Assembly: GCA_964352375.1 (NCBI GenBank)
Contig: CAYGSA010000067.1
Span: forward strand, 1 to 9,877
Direction of reading: 5' to 3'
DNA from: UBA1672 sp964352375
Lineage (GTDB): Bacteria; Pseudomonadota; Alphaproteobacteria; Micavibrionales; Micavibrionaceae
DNA: 9,877 nucleotides
The notes beneath the pieces were generated by a model. The model was not told where the DNA came from. It did not search any database and saw nothing but the letters and a program-made list of their open reading frames with translations. Position numbers and translations under genes: made by a program. Of the stretch, positions 1 through 5,402 are shown piece by piece (within the stretch, counting starts at the first letter, position 1; the number at the start of each line of letters is the position of its first letter).

Positions 1-54
1 GAGGTGGTCATAAAAAGTAGCTTAACACCCTGTCCAACAAAGTAGGACCACCTC
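1..54. repeat. Probable insertion-sequence end with 9-bp inverted termini
   Basis: GAGGTGGTC at 1-9 is the exact reverse complement of GACCACCTC at 46-54, so the first 54 bases have inverted ends. Recognisable rimK coding sequence starts only just after this segment (about position 59), so the segment has replaced or separated the 5' third of rimK. The inner part (AAAGTAGGACCACC) resembles the IS3-family end at 4380-4404 (AAAGTAGGTCCATT). I infer an IS end, possibly of an IS3-family element. No transposase is visible on this side, and a short MITE-like insertion is the alternative. Confidence 0.4.
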
Positions 55-58
55 TAAT

Positions 59-712
59 GTCTATTCGATTAACGAGTCTATTGCGATTACGCGTTCACGT
101 GACAAGCTTCGGGCGCATCAGCTTTTAGCGCGTAAGCATATTGGAATGCCTATCACAGGATATGCAAACCGCGCGGATGCCACGGAAGATTTAATAGAAT
201 TTGTAGGTGGTGCGCCTCTGATTGTTAAAGTCATTAGCAGTACACAAGGCAAAGGCGTTCTTCTTGCCGAGACAGATAAAGCAGCCGAAAGTTTGATTAA
301 TGCCTTTCGTGATCTTGAAACTGAGTTTCTTGTGCAAGAGTTTATACAAGAGGCAGGCGGCGCAGATATAAGATGTTTTGTTATTGGCGATAAAGTTATA
401 GCAGCCATGCAGCGCAGCGCAAAGGAAGGTGAGTTTAGGTCTAATCTTCATATGGGCGGTACGGCTACAGTTATTAAGCTTACGCCAGATGAGCGTGCGC
501 TGGCCGTTAAGGCGGCAAAGGTAATGGGGCTGGATGTTGCGGGTGTTGATATTGTTCGCTCTAAACGCGGGCCGCTTGTGCTGGAGGTCAACTCCTCGCC
601 CGGGCTTCAAGGCATTGAGACAGCAACTGGAAAAGACGTTGCAGGAGCGATTATTAAATATATTGAAAAAGATTCACAAAAAGGCCCAAACAAAACAAAA
701 GGCAAGGGATAG
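59..712 (+). pseudogene. rimK: RimK-type ATP-grasp ligase, 5'-truncated
   Basis: RimK enzymes are ATP-grasp ligases; the E. coli enzyme adds glutamates to the C-terminus of ribosomal protein S6. The reading frame matches RimK from the conserved INES segment at about 68, through DKLRAHQLLARK, to the end. Visible ATP-grasp elements are the glycine-rich loop VISSTQGKGV, the VQEFI strand, GADIRCFVIGDKVIAA, FRSNLHMGG, DVAGVDI and the Mg-binding LVLEVNSSPGLQGIE. About 218 residues remain of a family length near 300. The missing part is the N-terminal domain, and the frame runs back without a start codon into the inverted-repeat segment at 1-54, with a stop at 23-25. The first in-frame ATG (146) lies inside the conserved region and is unlikely to be native. 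The stop at 710-712 is two bases before the next start, so the pair was probably one operon. The rest of rimK could lie beyond the window on the other side of an insertion. Confidence 0.85.
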
Positions 713-714
713 GC

Positions 715-1746
715 ATGTCAGATGATTTTATTATAGGCGGGCAATCTATAAAACTTGGGGAGCGCAAACGCGTTCTAATTGATGTTGCGAAGCTTTATGA
801 TTTCACGGATATGAACATTCCGATTGAAGTTATTCGTGGTAAGAAAGATGGCCCCACTTTGTTTGTTAGTGGCGCTGTTCATGGCGATGAGCTTAATGGG
901 GTTGAGATTGTACGCCAGCTTTTGGGAATGAAGGCGCTAAACCGTATTAAAGGCACGTTGATTGCTGTGCCTATTGTTAATGTCTTTGGGTTTAACACGA
1001 AGTCACGATATTTGCCTGACCGCCGCGATCTTAATCGTAGTTTTCCAGGCGCTAAGAACGGTTCACTTGCAGGGCAGCTTGCGCACACGTTTATGAAGGA
1101 GATTGTTAAAAAATGTACTCATGGTATTGACCTGCACACTGCAGCGATTAACAGAACCAACCTGCCACAGGTACGTGCGTGTCTTGATGACCCGCAGACA
1201 CAAATTATGGCTGAGGCGTTTAGAGTTCCCGTTGTTTTGCACTCTGAATTGCGCGATGGGTCTTTGCGCGGCGCGTCTAGAGACTTAAAAATTCCTACTC
1301 TTTTGTTTGAAGGTGGAGAGGCGTTAAAGTTTAATGGAAAAGTTATAAAAAGTGGTCTTCAAGGCGTTGTATCCGTTATGCGCGCTATTGATATGCTCCC
1401 TCCTCTTAAAAATAAGCCAAAAGCCAAAGAGGTCTTTATTGCGCGCTCTAGCCATTGGTTGCGTGCGCCGCATAGTGGCATTTTATCTGCTAAAAATAGA
1501 ATTGGGGATCGCGTAAAAAAAGGGCGTGTTCTTGGCGTTATCTCCGATCCGTTTGGCTGTGAAAAGTATGAAATTGTAGCCGATAGAACAGGTATTATTA
1601 TTGGTGCGGTTACCCTGCCCCTTTTAAATAGAGGTGACGCGGTGTTTCATCTCGCGACTTTTGCCAATTCAAACGTCGTAGGTGAACGTGTTGATATGTT
1701 TGAAGACCAGCTTGGCGCACATGAAGGAGACAGCACTTGGAATTAG
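715..1746 (+). CDS. Succinylglutamate desuccinylase/aspartoacylase (M14) family protein
   Basis: This is a zinc-dependent hydrolase of the AstE/AspA branch of the M14 carboxypeptidase fold, a group that removes acyl groups from N-acyl amino acids. Visible are the zinc motif HGDE (H56, E59), the substrate-binding stretch DRRDLNRSFPG (102-112), the third zinc ligand in GIDLHTA (H141), and the catalytic-glutamate region LLFEGGE (E199/E202). Residues from about 245 on form a beta-rich C-terminal domain with a lipoyl-like hairpin (HSGILSAKNRIGDRVKKG), usual for this subfamily. At 343 residues it is full length. The start at 715 follows a purine-rich stretch (AAGGCAAGGGA) and lies two bases after the rimK stop, so translation is probably coupled. 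Members of this family are often found beside rimK, so a role on a RimK-made or related glutamyl product is plausible, but this is inference. The exact substrate cannot be read from the sequence. Confidence 0.88.
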   Translation: MSDDFIIGGQSIKLGERKRVLIDVAKLYDFTDMNIPIEVIRGKKDGPTLFVSGAVHGDELNGVEIVRQLLGMKALNRIKGTLIAVPIVNVFGFNTKSRYLPDRRDLNRSFPGAKNGSLAGQLAHTFMKEIVKKCTHGIDLHTAAINRTNLPQVRACLDDPQTQIMAEAFRVPVVLHSELRDGSLRGASRDLKIPTLLFEGGEALKFNGKVIKSGLQGVVSVMRAIDMLPPLKNKPKAKEVFIARSSHWLRAPHSGILSAKNRIGDRVKKGRVLGVISDPFGCEKYEIVADRTGIIIGAVTLPLLNRGDAVFHLATFANSNVVGERVDMFEDQLGAHEGDSTWN

Positions 1747-1883
1747 AATATGTTATGGAATTTGCATACCAAAACGGGATTTTGAGTTATTCTTTATAGG
1801 ATGGACACGGATTTATCACGAAGGACCATCAAAACAATTGTTGGATGATCCTGCAATTCTTCCCAAAGAACAGGTGTCAGCCC
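1747..1883. other. Convergent intergenic gap with possible gene remnant
   Basis: This gap of 137 bp separates two convergent genes and has no clear terminator; the best candidate is a weak CAAAA/TTTTG hairpin near 1772-1786. An AAGGAG box at 1724-1729, inside the aspA-like gene, stands seven bases before a TTG (1737) that opens a 20-codon frame ending in TAG. A second frame carries on with GWTRIYHEGPSKQLLDDP and runs into the antisense of the next gene. Together these could be the frameshifted remnant of a third operon gene, but I recognise no family. Confidence 0.2.
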
Positions 1884-3932
1884 TTAAAGAATCATGTTAC
1901 CACTCTCAACTAAAGCTAGTGCGTCTGTTATTCCTGTTGTATTTTCCAAAATAAAAATTTGAGAAAAACCGTTATTTTCATCATTAACATTTATGGAAAC
2001 AGTGCTGTGTGTTCCGTCATCTGTTATTTGAACAAAGTCATCTATATTATCGTTTAATCGATCATAGCCAGATACAACATAAGAAAGATCCAGCGTGTCT
2101 TTATCTTCTAATGAGAAGTCTTTAATAATATCAACATTTCCATCAAGATCGGGGGAATGTATTACAAATCTATCAGACCCCTTATTACCATAAAGATTAT
2201 CCGATCCTTTACCACCTCTTAGCACGTCATCTCCTGATAGCCCTATCAAGATATCTTTTCCATCCCCACCAAACATAAAATCATTTCCACTCTGGGGTAT
2301 TAGATTAGGGGCTGTGCTCATGTTCCATTTTAAAAATTCGTTGCTTGTTGTATCTCCGATTAAAATATCATTTCCTTTGTCGCCCAATAAGATGTCATTA
2401 CCATTTCCACCGAACAAGATATCATTGCCCCAGTGTCCTCTCATTGTATCTTCACCATCGCCGCCGTATAAAATGTCATTACCTGCAAGACCTTTCATAA
2501 CATCATTGTTTGAGCTACCTTTTACAGTGTCGTGGTCAGATGTGCCGTATATAATATGATGACCTGCAGCTCCGCTTATGGCTTGATTCGCATTATCTGA
2601 GGAAGGGTCATTTAGTGCTCCTGATTCTGCTGAGGCAGGTGGCGCCGTATCTGATTTTTCCGTGTTTTCGACAAAAGCTGTTAAGTGGTTATTGCTATCA
2701 ATATTGAGACTTTCATTAAGTTTCCCGCCGCTTATGATGCTTAGACCATTAATGCTTAAGGAATCCAATGGCTCTTTTACAATTTCGTTTCCTTCACTAT
2801 CTTTCCCAAGGCCATCGTCTGTTATCAGGTTTTTTGAAATGCGAACAGCATCCGAACTTTTGCTTAAACTGCCCCAATCGAAAATTTGGTTATCTTGTAT
2901 GTTTACATCAATTTCTCCTCCAGAAAATGTGTCTTTATTGATGTGACGATACACCAAAATTCCAAATGCTTCGGTTGTAAAAATGGTATTATTTTGTATG
3001 TCTATGTTGATTAGGTTCGCGTTGATATTGCTTGCTTCGCCTCCAACCTGCGTTTCTCCATCTTCAGTTTCACGAGCTAAGACAATTCCGTTGCTGACGT
3101 TATGTATAAGATTGTGTTCAATGATAACATTTTCAATTGTTCTGTTGGCAGAGTCTAGATAAATACCAAATTTTTCAATGTTATAGATATGGTTGTTAGA
3201 GATAATCCCATTTTTTGCACCCACTTTCACATCAATACCATATTGTTCCGTGTCATGTACGATATTATCAATAATTTTAAAATTATTTGTTCCGGCACCA
3301 AGGCTAATCGCCTCAGTGTTTGCATTTGTGTTATTTGTAAGGCTAACGTCATTGTTTTGGATCAGAACATTTTCAAGATAATGCTCGCCATCTATTGGAT
3401 TATCTTCAAAAATTCTTGTTCCAGACACTGAAATGCCCGCACTGTCTGTGTTTTCAACCTTATTATTGATAACAGATATATTTGAATAAACTTGGTTAGG
3501 CACTTTCCCCAGCTTATCTGATCCGGAAACATAGATACCAATGTTGTGCGATTCGCTTACATGTAACCCATCAATGGTGACGTTACTCTGTTCAACAACA
3601 TTAATCGTTCCAAATACACCTTTAATAGCACCAGCATTTTTGTCTGCTTCTGTTTCAAAACGCGGAAGATTAATATTATCCGGATGTCCCTGAAGGGTAA
3701 TATTTGAAATATTTACTGTGAAGCCGTCATAAGGCGTGCCAGTATTGGAATTTCCTTCCATAATCTGTATTATTATATGTTCATTATTTCCAGTTCTTGC
3801 TCTAAGTGTTTTCGCATATTCAATAGCTGATTGCACGTCAACAAAAGGATTGACTTCGCTGCCATCACTTGCGCCACCGATGTATCTGTTATCTACTAAA
3901 ATGTAAGTAGGTGCAATTTTTGCATTGGACAT
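1884..3932 (-). CDS. Secreted beta-helix protein with RTX repeats and T1SS C-terminus
   Basis: This 682-residue protein appears built for type I secretion. Residues about 10-45 hold the DGSEVNPFVDVQSAIEYA-type opening seen in right-handed parallel beta-helix (pectate-lyase-fold) proteins. Residues about 65-380 form the helix, with repeated turns such as NVTIDGLHV, NNKVENTDSAGISVSG, DNIVHDTEQYGIDV, NHIYNIEKFGIYLD and NNTIFTTEAFGILV. After a linker (about 385-450), roughly twelve RTX calcium-binding nonapeptides (LYGGDGEDT, LFGGNGNDI, LRGGKGSDN) span about 455-590, interrupted by a spacer of about 20 residues near 525-548. The last 95 residues (DRFVIHSPDLDGNVDIIKDF onward) resemble the VCA0849-type T1SS target domain. 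There is no Sec signal peptide. The start is supported by AAAGGAG at 3941-3947, eight bases upstream. The layout resembles alginate C5-epimerases and beta-helix polysaccharide lyases, but I see no diagnostic catalytic motif, so polysaccharide binding or cleavage is only a hypothesis. Confidence 0.8.
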   Translation of the reverse strand: MSNAKIAPTYILVDNRYIGGASDGSEVNPFVDVQSAIEYAKTLRARTGNNEHIIIQIMEGNSNTGTPYDGFTVNISNITLQGHPDNINLPRFETEADKNAGAIKGVFGTINVVEQSNVTIDGLHVSESHNIGIYVSGSDKLGKVPNQVYSNISVINNKVENTDSAGISVSGTRIFEDNPIDGEHYLENVLIQNNDVSLTNNTNANTEAISLGAGTNNFKIIDNIVHDTEQYGIDVKVGAKNGIISNNHIYNIEKFGIYLDSANRTIENVIIEHNLIHNVSNGIVLARETEDGETQVGGEASNINANLINIDIQNNTIFTTEAFGILVYRHINKDTFSGGEIDVNIQDNQIFDWGSLSKSSDAVRISKNLITDDGLGKDSEGNEIVKEPLDSLSINGLSIISGGKLNESLNIDSNNHLTAFVENTEKSDTAPPASAESGALNDPSSDNANQAISGAAGHHIIYGTSDHDTVKGSSNNDVMKGLAGNDILYGGDGEDTMRGHWGNDILFGGNGNDILLGDKGNDILIGDTTSNEFLKWNMSTAPNLIPQSGNDFMFGGDGKDILIGLSGDDVLRGGKGSDNLYGNKGSDRFVIHSPDLDGNVDIIKDFSLEDKDTLDLSYVVSGYDRLNDNIDDFVQITDDGTHSTVSINVNDENNGFSQIFILENTTGITDALALVESGNMIL

Positions 3933-3989
3933 AGAGCTTACTCCTTTAACAAGTAAAGTTAATTAAATATTTCCCCACAGGTAGTCTGC

Positions 3990-4018
3990 TCTATAATCTA
4001 ATTATTACATAATATCAA
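3990..4018 (-). promoter_or_regulatory. Sigma70-type promoter for the beta-helix RTX gene
   Basis: Read on the minus strand, TTGATA (4018-4013) and TATAGA (3995-3990) are separated by exactly 17 bases. They lie about 57 bases upstream of the ATG at 3932, in an AT-rich stretch. Spacing and sequence fit a housekeeping promoter for the gene at 1884-3932. Its upstream side is only about 80 bp from the IS5-family end at 4101. Confidence 0.5.
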
Positions 4019-4100
4019 GCATTATGCAATACTATATTTTATGAAAAATTAATTCATTATAATTCAATAGCTTATCTATCAGGTTTGTGTCATTTTCTTA

Positions 4101-4379
4101 GGCTCAGGACCTATTAATTTTCAGGATTCCCAAACGCGTTGAGATATGATTCAATTTCCTAAAAGGAGATTTTATGATGCGCGATTTATTTTATCTTACA
4201 GAACAACAACTCAAGGCAATTGCGCCTTATTTTCCTCTGTCTCATGGGGTTCCGCGTGTGGATGATTTGCGTGTGATCAGTGGTATAATCCATGTTTTAA
4301 AACGCGGTCTTCAATGGCGTGATGCTCCATCAGAGTATGGGCCGCACAAGACGCTTTATAATCGTTTTGTGCGATGGAG
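4101..4379 (+). mobile_element. IS5-family element, 5' fragment
   Basis: The fragment opens with GGCTCAGGAC directly after TTA, which fits the TNA or YTAR targets of several IS5 subgroups. The same ten bases occur after CTA at 9832-9841, which supports this being a true element terminus. It contains the leader and the first 70 or so codons of a transposase, then stops where IS3-family sequence begins at 4380. No right half is found in the window, so the element is dead here. Confidence 0.7.
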
Positions 4380-4413
4380 TGACCTAGCCCCCAAAAGTAG
4401 GTCCATTTCATAA
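4174..4413 (+). pseudogene. IS5-family transposase N-terminal fragment (DUF4096 type)
   Basis: The transposase begins at 4174 after an AAGGAG box at 4162-4167. The first 69 or so residues match the N-terminal DUF4096 helix-turn-helix region of IS5-family transposases, with LTEQQLKAIAPYFPLSHGVP, VDDLRVISGIIHVLK, LQWRDAPSEYGPHK and TLYNRFVRWS all recognisable. Homology ends at RWS, where the family continues with the catalytic DDE domain. The last ten codons (to the stop at 4411-4413) are read from the inserted IS3-family end. The product lacks every catalytic residue. Confidence 0.85.
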
Positions 4414-4456
4414 GTTAGTTTTTGGTTTATAAAGTCTTTATGAAAGGAGACATATA

Positions 4457-4738
4457 ATGAGCCGAGGCAAACGCTATACAGCAGAACAAATCATTAAAAT
4501 ATTGCGTGAGGTCGAGATTTATAGCGGCCAAGGAAAGCCAATGGCACAGGCTGTCCGGTCTTGCGGCATATCGGAGCAAACGTATTATCGTTGGCGTAAA
4601 GAATATGGCGGGATCAATATCGATCAGGCGTGCCGTTTCAAGGATTTAGAGCAGGAGAATTTGAGGCTTCGCAAGGCTGTATCGAACCTGACGCTTGATA
4701 AGCTGATCCTTGAGGAGGCTTTGTCGGGAAAGCCCTAA
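4457..4738 (+). CDS. IS3-family OrfA (helix-turn-helix)
   Basis: OrfA supplies the DNA-binding part of IS3-family transposase. Residues about 5-55 form a helix-turn-helix (RYTAEQIIKILREVE, CGISEQTYYRWRKEYGG). They are followed by the leucine-rich helix typical of OrfA (FKDLEQENLRLRKAVSNLTLDKLILEEAL), which usually mediates oligomerisation. At 93 residues it is full length and intact. AAAGGAG at 4443-4449 sets the start. Its last codons overlap the orfB frame at a slippery heptamer, so the full product would normally be an OrfAB fusion. Confidence 0.88.
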   Translation: MSRGKRYTAEQIIKILREVEIYSGQGKPMAQAVRSCGISEQTYYRWRKEYGGINIDQACRFKDLEQENLRLRKAVSNLTLDKLILEEALSGKP

Positions 4739-5268
4739 GCCCTTCCGCTCGCAAAGACTGCGTGGACCGCGTCACCAGCAAGCTCGGCGTATCGGAGCGC
4801 CGGGCTTGCAAAGCACTCGGGCAATCACGATCGTCGCAGCGGCGCGCCATCATAAAGCGCGTAGATGAAGATGCGCTCACGCAGGCCATTATCAGGCTTG
4901 CCGGTGAGTATGGGCGCTATGGCTATCGGCGCATCACGGCGCTGTTGCAAGCGGAAGGGTGGCATGTGAACCATAAACGTATAGCGCGCATCTGGCGGCG
5001 CGAGGGGCTGAAAGTGACGATGAAACAGCCTAAACGCGGCAGGCTGTGGCTTAATGATGGCTCATGCATTCGCCTGCGCCCAAGCTGGAAGAACCATGTC
5101 TGGGCTTATGATTTTGTGCATGATCGTACGAAGGATGTGCGGAGTTTTAGGATGCTCACCATCATTGATGAATACAGCCGTGAATGCTTGGCAATCATTA
5201 CAAAACGTAAACTCAAAAGCGGCAATGTTCTGGAGGCACTGGAAAACTTATGGGGCTGGCATAGATAA
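4714..5268 (+). pseudogene. IS3-family OrfB integrase, 3'-truncated
   Basis: OrfB carries the rve (DDE) integrase domain of IS3 transposases. The frame is open from 4714, in the -1 frame relative to orfA; a GTG at 4762 could start it independently. Recognisable blocks are the HTH_21-type VSERRACKALGQSRSSQRR, YGRYGYRRITALLQAEGW, NHKRIARIWRREGLK and then the start of the catalytic core, HVWAYDFVHDRT (first Asp at 5110-5112) with FRMLTIIDEYSRECLA. Family proteins continue to a conserved SDNGPEF block and a final glutamate. Here homology ends around 5250 and the frame stops at 5266-5268, so the second Asp and the Glu are absent and the enzyme must be inactive. Confidence 0.85.
4726..4732 (+). other. 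Putative -1 frameshift heptamer GGGAAAG
   Basis: GGGAAAG fits the X XXY YYZ slippery pattern and is read as GGA AAG in the orfA frame, two codons before the orfA stop (4736-4738). A -1 slip gives GGG AAA and enters the orfB frame, which is open there. Programmed -1 frameshifting is the known route to OrfAB in IS3 elements. Confidence 0.6.
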
Positions 5269-5306
5269 TTAGCACATATGTTTCTTAACCCACTTTTTAA
5301 GCTGCA

Positions 5307-5330
5307 GGACCAACTACTTTTAGGAATAGG
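5307..5330 (-). repeat. Possible relic of an IS3-type terminal inverted repeat
   Basis: The reverse complement begins CCTATTCCTAAAAGTAG and ends GGTCC, compared with CCTAGCCCCCAAAAGTAGGTCC at the IS3-family left end (4383-4404). The shared parts are CCTA, the central CC, AAAAGTAG and GTCC, in inverted orientation as expected for a right end. An identical copy sits at 7356-7379 without a transposase beside it. Chance similarity is not excluded. Confidence 0.3.
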
Positions 5331-5361
5331 AAGTATCTATTTTGCTCATTAACACAAAACA

Positions 5362-5390
5362 TCAGATCAGCAAAAAACAAGCTGATCTGA
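5362..5390 (-). terminator. Terminator hairpin of the middle RTX gene
   Basis: TCAGATCAGC (5362-5371) and GCTGATCTGA (5381-5390) form a perfect 10-bp stem with a 9-base loop, 12 bases past the stop codon at 5403-5405. On the minus strand the stem is followed by TGTTTTGTGTT, a moderate U-tract. Confidence 0.75.
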
Positions 5391-5402
5391 CAAGGCCTTT
5401 TA

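Larger units (their letters stand above)
4380..5268 (+). mobile_element. IS3-family element, 3'-truncated, inserted in the IS5 fragment
   Basis: The left end is TGACCTAGCCCCC at 4380, with the TG start usual in the IS3 family, followed by a 60-bp leader, orfA and an orfB that stops before the second catalytic residue. The segment is visibly richer in G+C than the flanking RTX genes, consistent with separate origin. It interrupts the IS5-family transposase exactly after RWS. The right end is missing or altered; a possible relic of it lies at 5307-5330. Confidence 0.75.

Noticed and set aside
191..610. Minus-strand 139-codon frame opposite rimK
   Set aside because: The + strand clearly matches RimK; the opposite frame has no family resemblance or start signal.
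2300..2316. GGGGCTGTGCTC as another copy of the GGGGCTG 21-mer
   Set aside because: Only the first eight bases agree and it is inside an intact RTX coding sequence.
2314..2946. Open frames on the + strand within the beta-helix RTX gene (2314-2559, 2662-2946)
   Set aside because: They oppose a long, well-supported minus-strand gene; no start signals or recognisable domains.
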